Source: Bacillus sp. AFS088145 | GTDB taxonomy: Bacteria; Bacillota; Bacilli; Bacillales; Bacillaceae_G | Assembly: GCF_002564465.1 (NCBI RefSeq) | Contig: NZ_NUUX01000008.1 | Location: forward strand, 225,953-289,952 | Direction: 5' to 3' | Length of the DNA: 64,000 nucleotides | Shown: positions 47,642-56,479 of the stretch, one piece after another | How positions within the stretch are numbered: position 1 is the stretch's first letter | Layout of the letters: the number at the start of each line of letters is the position of its first letter | Notes under the pieces: model-generated | Seen by the model: the letters and a program-made list of their open reading frames with translations, nothing else | What the model was told of the DNA's origin: nothing | The model's database searches: none | Made by a program: the position numbers and the translations under genes

Positions 47642-48130
47642 ATGAGTGATGTTTTTCAATTAACTGGTAACGTTGAGTTTCCGTTAACGATTGATCCAAG
47701 TGTTTGGATTTTTGATGAAAGAAAGGTTAAGTTAGATAGTTTATTAGCTGGTGATTTGAAAAAGGTTGATGAGCTTGAGCAATATACGAAAAGTGTTTCA
47801 AAGCATTGGGATCGTGAAATTGTTGAAGGTGCGAAGGTTGATAATAGCCCTTTATATGCTACTCAAAAAAAAGAATGGCTTAAAGAATCATATGCAATGC
47901 CATTTTCTTATTTTATAGATAATAGTAATCCGAAAAATCGTGATTCAGAAGTTACGATCGAAACAGAAGGTGAATTAATAAAATTACCTTTTGAAACTGT
48001 ATATGAAAGTTATTTAGCTTTTTCATACAATGGCAAGAGAATCCTTGAAGATGGGCCAGTACATTTATATTTTGCTGATACCACAAATAAAGAAACACCA
48101 ATTACTTCAATCAAGAAAATTATTTTATAG
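47642..48130 (+). CDS. Conserved hypothetical protein (162 aa)
   Basis: Soluble acidic protein starting MSDVFQLTGNVEFPLTIDPSVWIFDERKVKLD, preceded by AGAAGGAG. The ends suggest a compact beta fold: TIDPSVWIFDERKVKL at the start, and EDGPVHLYFAD followed by ITSIKKIIL at the end, reminiscent of the GP(V)RL...S(V)KW end of molybdopterin-binding oxidoreductase domains, though the protein is too short and lacks the cofactor Cys. Homologues are seen beside ylaN in other Bacillus. The function is unknown; a peptidyl-prolyl isomerase label sometimes seen is not supported by any motif here. Confidence 0.7.
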   Translation: MSDVFQLTGNVEFPLTIDPSVWIFDERKVKLDSLLAGDLKKVDELEQYTKSVSKHWDREIVEGAKVDNSPLYATQKKEWLKESYAMPFSYFIDNSNPKNRDSEVTIETEGELIKLPFETVYESYLAFSYNGKRILEDGPVHLYFADTTNKETPITSIKKIIL

Positions 48131-48135
48131 TTAAA

Positions 48136-48185
48136 AACAAAAGCAACATCTTACTGATCGATTTTGGTAAGATGTTGCTTTTGTA
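48136..48185. terminator. Bidirectional terminator between the 47642 gene and phoH
   Basis: AAAAGCAACATCTTAC pairs perfectly with GTAAGATGTTGCTTTT across a 12-base loop. Confidence 0.9.
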
Positions 48186-48197
48186 AGCATTTAATTA

Positions 48198-49526
48198 TTA
48201 CAATATATCCGCTGCAAGTTGGGCAATTGATGAACGTTCGCCTTTTATTAGTTTTACATGTCCACTTATTTTTTGATCTTTAAATTTTTCAACTACATAA
48301 GTTAATCCATTGTTGTATTCATCTAAATATGGATGATCAATTTGTTCTGGATCCCCCATTAATACAATTTTACTCTTATCACCAACGCGAGTTAAAATTG
48401 TTTTTACTTCATGCCTAGTTAGATTTTGTGCCTCATCTATAATAATAAATTGCTCTGGGATACTTCTACCTCTTATATAAGTTAAAGCTTCTACTTCAAT
48501 TGAGCCCATTCCGGCTAATATCGCATCAAGTTCTCCGGGTTTTTTCGTATTGAATAAGTATTCTAGATTATCATAAATCGGTTGCATCCATGGACGTAGT
48601 TTTTCATCCTTTTCACCTGGTAAATAACCAAGATCCTTTCCAACTGGAACAATCGGTCTAGCAACTAATAACTTTTTATAGCTTTGCAGGTCCTCACTTT
48701 GCATTAAACCTGCTGCTAAAGCTAATAAAGTTTTTCCGGTTCCTGCTTTTCCAATCAATGTGACTAATGGTATATCGTCTCGAAGTAGTAATTCTAAGGC
48801 CATGGACTGTTGTGCATTTCTTGGCCTTATGCCCCAAATATGTTCATTTGAGAAAACAAATTTCTTAATTTTTGTACCCGTTTTATCTACAACTCCAAGA
48901 GCTGAGCTCTTACCACCGAGAGCATCCTTTAACACGATGAATTGATTAGGATAAAATGGATGGTTCGCTATATCTGAAACAGGAAGTTCAGTTTTCTCGT
49001 AAAACTTGTTTAATAAATCTGTATTTATGTAATACTCTAAATAACCGGTATAAATATGATCGACTTCCACTACTCGATCACTTAAATAATCTTCAGCTAA
49101 TAAATTTAATGCATCCGCTTTTACACGAACTAATGTATCTTTACTAACTAAAATCACTGTTTTTCCGCTTTCTTTTGCTTCTTCTTCAAGTGATAAGTTT
49201 TTTGCAACAGCTAAAATGCGATTATCGTTCGTTTTTTCAACAAAGATCTCTTGCAATTGTTGAAATGAGCGATGATTTAATTCAATTCTAAATGAACCAC
49301 CGTTTTCAAGAGGAATACTTTCATGTAATTTCCCTAGTTCTCGAAAGCTATCAATAAGTTTGGATACATACCTAGCATTACGACCAACTTCATCCATATA
49401 TCTCTTCTTTGAGTCTACTTCCTCTAATACAACAGCTGGTACAACTACTTCATTATCTTCAAATGAAAAGATTGCTAGTGGGTCTTGCAGTAGTACATTG
49501 GTGTCGAGAACATATATTTTACTCAA
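48198..49526 (-). CDS. ylaK: PhoH family protein with N-terminal PIN domain (PhoH2 type)
   Basis: 442-aa PhoH2 protein: an N-terminal PIN ribonuclease domain (about residues 1-140; IYVLDTNVLLQDP, acidic residues in LEEVDSKKR and VEKTNDNRILAVA) followed by a PhoH ATPase domain (about 230-440) with Walker A GKAGTGKT (near 259) and Walker B FIIIDEAQN (near 365). PIN-PhoH proteins have been shown to act as RNA helicase/ribonucleases in mycobacteria. B. subtilis ylaK lies at the same place. Confidence 0.93.
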   Translation of the reverse strand: MSKIYVLDTNVLLQDPLAIFSFEDNEVVVPAVVLEEVDSKKRYMDEVGRNARYVSKLIDSFRELGKLHESIPLENGGSFRIELNHRSFQQLQEIFVEKTNDNRILAVAKNLSLEEEAKESGKTVILVSKDTLVRVKADALNLLAEDYLSDRVVEVDHIYTGYLEYYINTDLLNKFYEKTELPVSDIANHPFYPNQFIVLKDALGGKSSALGVVDKTGTKIKKFVFSNEHIWGIRPRNAQQSMALELLLRDDIPLVTLIGKAGTGKTLLALAAGLMQSEDLQSYKKLLVARPIVPVGKDLGYLPGEKDEKLRPWMQPIYDNLEYLFNTKKPGELDAILAGMGSIEVEALTYIRGRSIPEQFIIIDEAQNLTRHEVKTILTRVGDKSKIVLMGDPEQIDHPYLDEYNNGLTYVVEKFKDQKISGHVKLIKGERSSIAQLAADIL

Positions 49527-49684
49527 TCCTTAACCTCCTGACTAAAAATAACTCAGATTAGAATAATTAGTTTTATTTCTAAATTGATTGGTCTTACATT
49601 TGGTTACTAGTCGAAGAATGGACGAACCGTTAATATATTATATGAAATTCTCTCTACTTTAGAATATTTTTTAATGTTTAAAGC

Positions 49685-50143
49685 TCAGTTGGATCTAAGA
49701 CCACTTAAAACTGCTACATCTAATTTTTTTGCAGCCCTCTCATCATAAGTTTTTGCATACTCCGGTTCGACTGTTATTTTAGACCCATAAAACAATATAT
49801 TTTTTACTTCATTAACTTCTACTTCTATACACGCTAATTTTAATGGAATCCCAGACATTTGCTTCGTTAAAATTTTTGCATTTCCTGAGATACTATAAAC
49901 TGTTTCATTTGAGAATAAGCTTAATGATACCCCTTCAACCTTTTCAATATTTGATATAATTGCTGATCTTTGATCTACTGCAAATCGAATCGTTTTATCA
50001 TCTAAAGCAGCAAGCCAAGAAATTGCATTCGTAACTGGTGCATTCTTTTCGGAGTTAAAAGTACTTAAAAAAACAATCTTTTCTTTATTACAATCTTCTA
50101 ATAAGCTTGGTGATAATGTTTTCTCAATACTGTTTGCCATCAC
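49685..50143 (-). CDS. ylaL: Pyridoxamine 5'-phosphate oxidase-like protein YlaL
   Basis: 152-aa FMN-binding split-barrel protein: KIVFLSTFNSEKNAPVTNAISWLAA (as the first strands), IRFAVDQRSAIISNIEKVEGVSLSLF and YSISGNAKIL. It matches B. subtilis YlaL, downstream of ylaK in that genome; the true substrate is unknown. The start is either GTG at 50143 or ATG at 50140; AAGGAG is eight bases before the GTG, so GTG is kept. Confidence 0.85.
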   Translation of the reverse strand: MMANSIEKTLSPSLLEDCNKEKIVFLSTFNSEKNAPVTNAISWLAALDDKTIRFAVDQRSAIISNIEKVEGVSLSLFSNETVYSISGNAKILTKQMSGIPLKLACIEVEVNEVKNILFYGSKITVEPEYAKTYDERAAKKLDVAVLSGLRSN

Positions 50144-50243
50144 TATTTCATCTCCTTCAAATAAAGAGTATACTAATATAATTCAAAGTTTATTGAAAAC
50201 TTCCTGCTAAAACCACTGTTTTCTAAAAATATATTCTAAAACC

Positions 50244-50252
50244 TGTTATAAT
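50244..50252 (+). promoter_or_regulatory. Extended -10 promoter of ylaI
   Basis: TGTTATAAT at 50244-50252 is an extended -10 box (TGnTATAAT); no good -35 is seen, which is normal for this class. The ylaI start codon is 42 bases downstream. Confidence 0.65.
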
Positions 50253-50293
50253 TATGTTAACTTAAGTTCCATATATAAGGAGAGAAATTTCAT

Positions 50294-50494
50294 ATGAGAG
50301 TTAAATGCATGATTTGTGATAAAAGCGAATCTATTAGCGATGAATCACCTATTGCAAAAAAATTAAGAAATCGTCCTATCCATACATATACATGCTCTGA
50401 ATGTTACGATCGAATTAAAATAAAAACAGAACAAAGAATTGCAACAGGAAATTTCCGTTTCTTAAAACCGGTAAAGGACAATGACGAGTGGTAA
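50294..50494 (+). CDS. ylaI: DUF2197 small zinc-ribbon protein YlaI
   Basis: 66-aa protein with two Cys pairs, CMIC (residues 5-8) and CSEC (about 35-38), spaced as a small zinc ribbon, and the family end NFRFLKPVKDNDEW. AAGGAGAG precedes the ATG. It matches YlaI in the B. subtilis yla cluster. The function is unknown. Confidence 0.9.
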   Translation: MRVKCMICDKSESISDESPIAKKLRNRPIHTYTCSECYDRIKIKTEQRIATGNFRFLKPVKDNDEW

Positions 50495-50497
50495 ATT

Positions 50498-50523
50498 AAA
50501 GAAGCCAATTAGGCTTCTTTTTT
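50498..50523 (+). terminator. Intrinsic terminator of ylaI
   Basis: AAGAAGCC and GGCTTCTT flank a 5-base loop and a T6 run. Confidence 0.88.
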
Positions 50524-50581
50524 ACGTTGTTGAAAAACTTGTCAATATATTCCCAAATTTTCGTAAAAGGAGTTTAGTGTG

Positions 50582-50706
50582 GTTGATTTCCACTACAGGA
50601 TGCTCGCTTTCCATGGGGCGGGACCTAAGCCTCCTCGGCGAGCCTGCGAGGTCTCAGCCTTCCCGCTTATCCCATAGGAGTCGAGCACCCCTCCGTTCCA
50701 ATCAAC
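50582..50706. repeat. GC-rich Bacillaceae extragenic palindrome
   Basis: A 125-base, GC-rich island in AT-rich DNA, bounded by GTTGAT and ATCAAC. Inner arms also pair (GGATGCTCG / CGAGCACCC-type; GCCTCCTCGGCGAGCC). The order CTCGCTTTCC-ATGGGGCGGGACC-GAGCC(TCCTCGGCGAG) ... AGTCGAGC-CCTCCGTTCCAATCAAC is one I recognise as a repeat dispersed in many Bacillus genomes; the copy here retains the full outline. It carries no credible gene; a short frame through it is an artefact. Confidence 0.8.
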
Positions 50707-50940
50707 TTATTCATTAAAAAAAGTTTACGATAAAATGCTAATCAAAAATCCTTTACTTAGAGTAAAATTACATTTTTAATCAGTTAATACTTCAATTAAG
50801 ATCGAACATCAACTTAATTACTAATCATTTAAAATTATATATCTAAAAATTTCTCTTAATAATGTGTGCTTCTTAAATAAACAATTACTATAGTTTGTTG
50901 GTATATTAAAATTGTTGAAATACATTAACATTTAAATTCA

Positions 50941-51078
50941 TTAATAGTTCATCCAAAAAGGAATTTTAACATCCATCAATAATGTTCCACCTAATAATGT
51001 TTTCCCTATAAAGCGTTTAATTTCACCATTCTTAAAAAAGAAGCCAACAGTGTTTTTTTGTGGAAATCCGATCAAGTC
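50941..51078 (-). pseudogene. Possible decayed gene fragment
   Basis: An open frame of about 45 codons between stops reads like protein: GFPQKNTVGFFFKNGEIKRF, then IGKTLLGGTLLMDVKIPFWM and a stop. There is no start codon or ribosome binding site. It lies in a 430-base stretch after the GC-rich repeat in which nothing else is seen. It may be the 3' end of a lost gene; the family is not recognised. Confidence 0.35.
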
Positions 51079-51119
51079 TTAGATATTATTTGCATTTATA
51101 CATCCACTAAAAGTTTAAA

Positions 51120-51152
51120 CAAAAAAACCTAGATTTATTTCTAGGTTTTTAA
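51120..51152 (-). terminator. Intrinsic terminator overlapping the stop of the 51149 gene
   Basis: AAACCTAGA and TCTAGGTTT pair over a 6-base loop, and T7 follows on the minus strand. The terminator stem includes the stop codon. Confidence 0.8.
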
Positions 51153-51421
51153 TACTTCTCTGGATTCACTTTTACTTGATCTAAAAAGCAATCAATCATT
51201 TCAATTGGAAAGCGTGTAGTACGCTCTTTTTCTGATTGTGTAAATGTGATTAAATAAAAATCTTCCATTTTTTCTATTTTCACGTTAGATACTTGATGAT
51301 CCTCTTTTAAAATCGAATCAAACATCTCATACGTCTCTTTAGCAGCTTCATCCGAAGGTCTACCTTCATATATAACTTTTATCGTTAACCAATTATATAA
51401 AGCGTCCTGAACAGATTTCAT
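51149..51421 (-). CDS. Conserved hypothetical small protein (90 aa)
   Basis: Helix-strand-strand-helix style protein: MKSVQDALYNWLTIKVIYEGRPSDEAAKETYEMFDSIL then a beta pair (VSNVKIEKMEDFYLITFTQSE, RTTRFPIEMIDCF). No cofactor or metal motif. It lies 30 bases downstream of ylaH on the same strand and probably shares its transcript. I do not know the family's function. Confidence 0.7.
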   Translation of the reverse strand: MKSVQDALYNWLTIKVIYEGRPSDEAAKETYEMFDSILKEDHQVSNVKIEKMEDFYLITFTQSEKERTTRFPIEMIDCFLDQVKVNPEKY

Positions 51422-51451
51422 CTAAATACCAACTTTCTAAAAAGTGTTAGA

Positions 51452-51775
51452 TTATGTAGTAGCATTATTCTTTTTTGATTGATGTAAACGAACCTTATAT
51501 ACACCTAACACGAAAACACTTGCAAGTAATGCTTCCACGATTGGTATCCTTAAAGCTAAGAAAGTAAGGAAACTACAACCGATCATAAGTAAAACATAAA
51601 TGATTAAACTTTTAAGGATGCTCAATTTTTTTGCGAAACCTAAATGATATACCACAATACATAATACAACAATTAAACCATATAATATCCACATTGAAAG
51701 ATGAATATCATGAGTTATATTTATTAACTGTGTAATGACAAATTCAAATCCCTTTGGAGCTTTTTCCAAATCCAT
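51452..51775 (-). CDS. ylaH: YlaH-like membrane protein
   Basis: 107-aa protein with three membrane helices (about residues 27-44, 50-72 and 75-95), a hydrophilic N-terminus and a basic tail (RLHQSKKNN). The pattern WILYGLIVVLCIVVYHLGFAKKL / LALRIPIVEALLASVFVLGVYKVRL matches the YlaH family. It lies between typA and the 51149 gene. The function is unknown. Confidence 0.85.
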   Translation of the reverse strand: MDLEKAPKGFEFVITQLINITHDIHLSMWILYGLIVVLCIVVYHLGFAKKLSILKSLIIYVLLMIGCSFLTFLALRIPIVEALLASVFVLGVYKVRLHQSKKNNATT

Positions 51776-51863
51776 ATCCCCCTATTAAATAATAAAACTG
51801 AATACTTCTATTCGTTTTTAGACCGTCTTAAAATTCAACTTTTTGTACTTTGGTCTACAAAAA

Positions 51864-51896
51864 TAAAACCGACTATCTTCTAGTCGGTTTTATTAT
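51864..51896 (-). terminator. Intrinsic terminator of typA
   Basis: AAACCGACTA and TAGTCGGTTT pair over a 4-base loop; T-rich flank on the minus strand, 25 bases past the stop. Confidence 0.88.
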
Positions 51897-51919
51897 ATCA
51901 TAATTATTTTAAAATTTAA

Positions 51920-53764
51920 TTACTCTTGTTCAGCGAATTTTTTCTTTTTCGCTGCACGCTCACGCTCATTTTTATCAAGAAGCTTTTTACGTAAACGAAT
52001 TGATGTTGGTGTTACTTCACAGTACTCATCATCATTTAAGTATTCTAAAGATTCTTCAAGCGTCATAATACGTGGTTTTTTCATTGTTGTTGTTTGGTCT
52101 TTATTTGCTGAACGAATATTAGTAGCATGTTTAACTTTAACAACGTTTACTGATAAATCATTATCACGGTTATGCTCACCAACAATCATACCATCGTAAA
52201 CATCTGTTCCTGGCTCAAGGAAAATTACACCACGGTCTTCTAGACCCATAATTCCGTATGTTGAAGCTTTACCAGTTTCCATTGATACTAATACACCTTG
52301 ACGACGTCCACCAACTTGACCTTGAATAGCTGGTTGATAGCTATCAAATGAATGGTTAATGATTCCATAACCACGAGTTAAAGTTAAGAACTCTGTAGTA
52401 TAACCAATTAATCCACGAGCTGGTACCATAAATGTTAAACGAACTTGGCCGTTACCATTATTCACCATATCTCTCATTTCACCTTTACGAGCACCCATTG
52501 ATTCCATGATTGAACCAGTATATTCTTCAGGAACGTCAATTTGTACATGCTCAACTGGCTCACATCTTACACCGTCAATCACACGAATGATAACTTCTGG
52601 TTTTGAAACTTGAAGCTCATATCCTTCACGACGCATGTTTTCAATTAGGATTGATAAGTGAAGCTCCCCACGTCCACTAACGATCCATACATCAGGAGAA
52701 TCTGTATTTTCTACACGTAAACTTACGTCTGTTTGAAGTTCTTGTAATAATCTTTCTTCAATTTTACGAGAAGTTACAAATTTACCTTCACGACCAGCAA
52801 AAGGTGAATTATTAACTAAGAATGTCATTTGAAGAGTTGGCTCATCAATACGTAAGATTGGAAGTGCTTCTTGGTGTTCAGCAGGACATACTGTTTCACC
52901 AACGTTGATATCTTCCATACCAGATACTGCTACTAAGTCACCAGCTTTTGCTTCTTCGATTTCAATTCGTTTTAATCCAATGAATCCAAACATTTTTGTA
53001 ATACGGAATTGTTTAACTGATCCATCAAGTTTCATTAAAGCAACTGATTGACCAACTTGCATTGTTCCACGGAAAATACGTCCGATACCGATACGTCCAA
53101 CATAGTCATTGTAGTCTAATAATGTTACTTGGAATTGTAAAGGCTCTTCACTATTATCGATTGGAGATGGAATGTGCTCAATAATTGTATCGAATAGAGC
53201 ATTCATATTTGGTTCTTGTTTAGAAGGATCAGATTCTAAACTAGAAGTTCCGTTGATAGCTGATGCGAATACAACTGGGAATTCTAATTGATCTTCATCT
53301 GCACCTAATTCAATAAATAAATCGATTACTTCGTCAACTACTTCATCAGGACGTGCGAAGTCACGGTCGATTTTATTTACAACTACGATTGGTGTTAAAT
53401 GTTGTTCTAAAGCTTTTTTCAATACGAAACGAGTTTGTGGCATACAACCTTCATATGCATCTACAACTAAAAGAACACCATCAACCATTTTCATGATACG
53501 TTCTACTTCTCCACCAAAATCGGCGTGTCCAGGAGTATCCATGATGTTAATACGTTTACCTTCGTATTGGATCGCAGTATTTTTAGCTAAAATTGTAATT
53601 CCACGTTCACGTTCTATATCATTAGAGTCCATTGCACGTTCATTAACGTTTTCGTTTGAACGGAATGTTCCTGATTGTTTTAATAACTCATCAACTAACG
53701 TTGTTTTCCCATGGTCAACGTGCGCAATAATTGCTATATTGCGTAAATCTTCTCTTTTTTTCAA
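51920..53764 (-). CDS. typA: Ribosome-associated GTPase TypA/BipA
   Basis: 614-aa translational GTPase linked to ribosome assembly at low temperature and under stress. G motifs: AHVDHGKTT (near residue 12), RGITI (near 54), DTPGHADFGG (near 70), NKIDR (near 125). The C-terminal BipA-specific domain follows domains II and III, ending in a Lys-rich tail. The start is TTG at 53764, preceded by AGGAGTG, giving LKKREDLRNIAI; the frame continues ten codons upstream without a site. Order ylaF-typA-ylaH matches B. subtilis. Confidence 0.96.
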   Translation of the reverse strand: MKKREDLRNIAIIAHVDHGKTTLVDELLKQSGTFRSNENVNERAMDSNDIERERGITILAKNTAIQYEGKRINIMDTPGHADFGGEVERIMKMVDGVLLVVDAYEGCMPQTRFVLKKALEQHLTPIVVVNKIDRDFARPDEVVDEVIDLFIELGADEDQLEFPVVFASAINGTSSLESDPSKQEPNMNALFDTIIEHIPSPIDNSEEPLQFQVTLLDYNDYVGRIGIGRIFRGTMQVGQSVALMKLDGSVKQFRITKMFGFIGLKRIEIEEAKAGDLVAVSGMEDINVGETVCPAEHQEALPILRIDEPTLQMTFLVNNSPFAGREGKFVTSRKIEERLLQELQTDVSLRVENTDSPDVWIVSGRGELHLSILIENMRREGYELQVSKPEVIIRVIDGVRCEPVEHVQIDVPEEYTGSIMESMGARKGEMRDMVNNGNGQVRLTFMVPARGLIGYTTEFLTLTRGYGIINHSFDSYQPAIQGQVGGRRQGVLVSMETGKASTYGIMGLEDRGVIFLEPGTDVYDGMIVGEHNRDNDLSVNVVKVKHATNIRSANKDQTTTMKKPRIMTLEESLEYLNDDEYCEVTPTSIRLRKKLLDKNERERAAKKKKFAEQE

Positions 53765-53967
53765 AATATATTCACTCCTAAAATGTCTACACATCTATTT
53801 TCATTATTAACTAAAACATTATAGCACATGCACACGGAAATATATCAAGAAAATGTTTAATCAAAAATATAAATTATTAATAAATATTTAGTAAAGTTTT
53901 ACTTTTTTCAAATTTACATCCGATTCGACAAAGAGTAAAATAAGAATTATGAACAGGAGGATTCACC

Positions 53968-54153
53968 ATGTCTAGCATAAAATTTAGACTTTTCTGCGTT
54001 GCAACTTTATCCGTAATCTTCTTAATTCTAGTTGGTATAATGCTAGCAGAACTAAGTACTATTGGCGCTGTTATTTCACTAATTATTTCAATATCATTAG
54101 TAGGTTATGGTTTTTCATTACGTGCTAAATTAAAAAGAGAAGGCAAGTTATAG
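53968..54153 (+). CDS. ylaF: DUF5325 small membrane protein YlaF
   Basis: 61-aa protein with two hydrophobic helices (about residues 8-27 and 32-50) and a basic C-terminus (RAKLKREGKL). An AACAGGAGG site precedes the ATG. It matches YlaF by size, topology and position next to typA. The function is unknown. Confidence 0.85.
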   Translation: MSSIKFRLFCVATLSVIFLILVGIMLAELSTIGAVISLIISISLVGYGFSLRAKLKREGKL

Positions 54154-54185
54154 TCTTCTCTTTTTTTTGAACACTGTCTACACAA

Positions 54186-54236
54186 TAAAAAGAAGGCAAG
54201 TTATAAACCAAACTTACCTTCTTTTTATTATTTTTG
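54186..54236. terminator. Bidirectional terminator between ylaF and yktC
   Basis: AAAAGAAGGCAAGTT pairs with AACTTACCTTCTTTT around an 8-base loop, with T-runs on both outsides. It overlaps the end of yktC. Confidence 0.85.
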
Positions 54237-55031
54237 TAGAAATTCGATATAATCAGTGAGCAATTCGTTATGTATCGAAGCGTTACTTACTAGCACTGAG
54301 CTTTTTTTAAGAATTGAAAGGCTTTCATTTTTGAGCGTAGTACATATTCCGCCTAGTTCTTCAACAATAATTTTACCCGCGGCAAAATCCCAAGGTGATA
54401 ATCTTGGGGTGATATATGCATCAACCCTCCCCATTGCCACATAGACCATTTCCATCGCTGCCGAACCGTATGACCTACTTCCTCTAACTTTTCGAACAAG
54501 ATTACTTAATTTTTCATGGTTTAAATAACGATTTTTAGTTAACCAAATAGCATTTACAGCTATAATAGCCTCTTCTATTACTACATTTTTCAAAGGTGTT
54601 AATTCGAGATCATTTAAATAAGCTCCTTCACCTTTTTTAGCAAAATATAGTTCATTATGTATTACATCCATTATAAAACCCATTTTACCGATTCCATTTT
54701 CATAAATACCTAAAGAAATCATAAAATTACGTTTTTGGTGAACAAAATTCATCGTTCCATCGATTGGATCAAGAATCCATATAACCCCAGTTACTTGATC
54801 CAAATCATCGCCTTTACCTTCTTCACCTAGTAAGTAATGATTTGGAAATTTCTTTTTTATTTTTTCGTAAAAGAATTTTTCAATTTCTTCATCTTTATTT
54901 GTTACTAAGTCATTTTCGTTTGATTTAGTATTGATTGTTATGGAGTCGTATAAAGAGCTTTTAATATTTTCAGCTGCCTCTTGAAGCAATTTCCTCGCGA
55001 ATTGTTCAATTTCTTTCCAGTCTACATTCAT
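54228..55031 (-). CDS. yktC: Inositol monophosphatase family protein YktC
   Basis: 267-aa Mg-dependent phosphatase of the IMPase fold. It has the metal-binding motifs GEEGKGDD (near residue 65), WILDPIDGTMNF (near 82-93) and WDFAAGKIIVEELGG (near 210), and the Lys-Asn-Glu loop VTNKDEEIEKFF. B. subtilis YktC is an inositol monophosphatase in vitro. The frame's first five codons are dropped; GGAGTG lies before the chosen ATG. Confidence 0.93.
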   Translation of the reverse strand: MNVDWKEIEQFARKLLQEAAENIKSSLYDSITINTKSNENDLVTNKDEEIEKFFYEKIKKKFPNHYLLGEEGKGDDLDQVTGVIWILDPIDGTMNFVHQKRNFMISLGIYENGIGKMGFIMDVIHNELYFAKKGEGAYLNDLELTPLKNVVIEEAIIAVNAIWLTKNRYLNHEKLSNLVRKVRGSRSYGSAAMEMVYVAMGRVDAYITPRLSPWDFAAGKIIVEELGGICTTLKNESLSILKKSSVLVSNASIHNELLTDYIEFLQK

Positions 55032-55206
55032 AATTAAACACTCCAAACTCTACGTGCTAAAACTTATATTTAATGGTCCCTGTTTATCAGTTTACCAATT
55101 TAAACCTAAAAAAACCTAATGAAATGATTTTTATTTAAGATGAGGAACTATTTTGGAGGGTGGGCATACGATAGACCATTGGGCAATTAGCGGAAGATTT
55201 AGCGCA

Positions 55207-55234
55207 CAGAAAAACGAACCTATTTAAAGGTTCG
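55207..55234 (-). terminator. Intrinsic terminator of the 55248 gene
   Basis: CGAACC/GGTTCG with a T5C tail on the minus strand, 14 bases past the stop. Confidence 0.75.
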
Positions 55235-55247
55235 GTAAATAAACTCG

Positions 55248-55436
55248 CTAAGCTTCTAGACGAATTAATTCTAATCTTAATAATTCTAATTTCTTCTTAG
55301 ATTCAATCATTGCTTCATTATCATTGACTGTCATAGCATCGAATAGTGTAGCTAGTTCGTAATCTAATTCTAATCTAAGTACAGGAATTCTCTTTTCTGC
55401 ATCAGTTCTTTTTAACGCATTAATCACTTGTCTCAT
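55248..55436 (-). CDS. Small charged protein of unknown function (62 aa)
   Basis: A 62-aa Leu/Glu/Lys-rich helical protein: MRQVINALKRTDAEKRIPVL..., ending KKKLELLRLELIRLEA, a likely coiled coil. Two ATGs stand together at 55439 and 55436; GGAGGG is six bases before the second. B. subtilis has a small gene (ykzI) in this position between yktB and yktC; whether this is its orthologue cannot be told without alignment. Confidence 0.75.
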   Translation of the reverse strand: MRQVINALKRTDAEKRIPVLRLELDYELATLFDAMTVNDNEAMIESKKKLELLRLELIRLEA

Positions 55437-55631
55437 CATTATCCCTCCATAGAATATAAGTTGGCAAAACAAACTGTAAAAGTTAATTAACAAAATTTTC
55501 TGATTTTTATCTTGCTACTAATATATGTTATTTAAGCTTATAATGTAACTGTTTTATGAAGAAACATATTACCCATTTGTTTTGGACAAACATGGTATAC
55601 TAATTAGATAATGTAATTAGGGGGTTCAAAA

Positions 55632-56261
55632 ATGACTCAAACTTTTTTTAAAGAAAGTGATTTTGAAATATTTACAACTGACTCAACATTAGAAACTAGA
55701 ATGAGTGCTATACAAAATGAAATTCAACCAAAATTTAAAGAAATTGAAGAAGAAATATTACCTTTTTTAAATGTACAAACTGATCAAAACTTTTTTGGCC
55801 ATATTGCTAAGCATGCCAGGCGTACTGTAAATGCTCCAAAAGATACTTGGATTGCTTTTGCAACAAATAATCGTGGATACAAGATGCTTCCTCATTTCCA
55901 ATTTGGACTGTGGGGTACTCACTTGTTTGTTTACTTTGGAATTATTTATGAAAGTCCAAATAAGCAATCGATTGCCATAAATTTTGAAAAGAATAAAAAT
56001 AAACTTTACAAACTGATTCCGAAAGATTTTGTTGTATCTTACGATCATATGAAGCCTGATGTGATACAAAAAAGTAAAATGAATAAAGATGAATTCAATA
56101 AAGGTATTCAAAGATTTCATGATGTAAAAAAAGCAGAATACCTATGTGGCATTACAATTGCAAAAGATGAAGCAATTACACTTACAAAGGAAGAACTAAT
56201 CCAACGTACTATAGAAACATATAATACTTTAATTCCTTTATACAAGATAAGTATAAACTGA
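55632..56261 (+). CDS. yktB: UPF0637 (DUF1054) protein YktB
   Basis: 209-aa soluble protein of the UPF0637 family, with FKESDFEIFTTDSTLETRMSAIQNEIQPKF at the start and HIAKHARRTVNAPKDTWIAF, HFQFGLWGTHLFVYFGIIYE in the middle. The family is of unknown function. AGGGGG precedes the ATG, and an extended -10 box (TGGTATACT, near 55592-55600) may be the promoter. It diverges from the small gene to its left and is in B. subtilis order. Confidence 0.93.
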   Translation: MTQTFFKESDFEIFTTDSTLETRMSAIQNEIQPKFKEIEEEILPFLNVQTDQNFFGHIAKHARRTVNAPKDTWIAFATNNRGYKMLPHFQFGLWGTHLFVYFGIIYESPNKQSIAINFEKNKNKLYKLIPKDFVVSYDHMKPDVIQKSKMNKDEFNKGIQRFHDVKKAEYLCGITIAKDEAITLTKEELIQRTIETYNTLIPLYKISIN

Positions 56262-56381
56262 ATTAATATAAGTGTTGTTTAATTATACATATGTCAAAAA
56301 CAAAAGTCTATGCCCATTCTTTACACATTTTTCGACAGGACGAAATATGAAATTGATTTACTTAAACAATACCTATATAAG

Positions 56382-56432
56382 AAAAGCCCATTGAAGGTAG
56401 CTAATGATCCTTTAATGGGCTTTTTTTTACTT
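56382..56432 (+). terminator. Terminator downstream of yktB
   Basis: AAAGCCCATTGAAGG pairs with CCTTTAATGGGCTTT with a bulge, then T8. It is 120 bases past the yktB stop. Confidence 0.85.
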
Positions 56433-56479
56433 AAGAATTTTTCTTATTATTTAATTTTTAACGATTAACTGATTTAATA

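Noticed and set aside
50481-50717. A 78-codon frame reading through the ylaI end and the GC-rich palindrome
   Set aside because: It starts inside ylaI, has no ribosome binding site and is made mostly of the repeat sequence.
53930-53965. TCGACA/TATGAA promoter right before ylaF
   Set aside because: It would put the transcript start inside the ribosome binding site, so it is unlikely.
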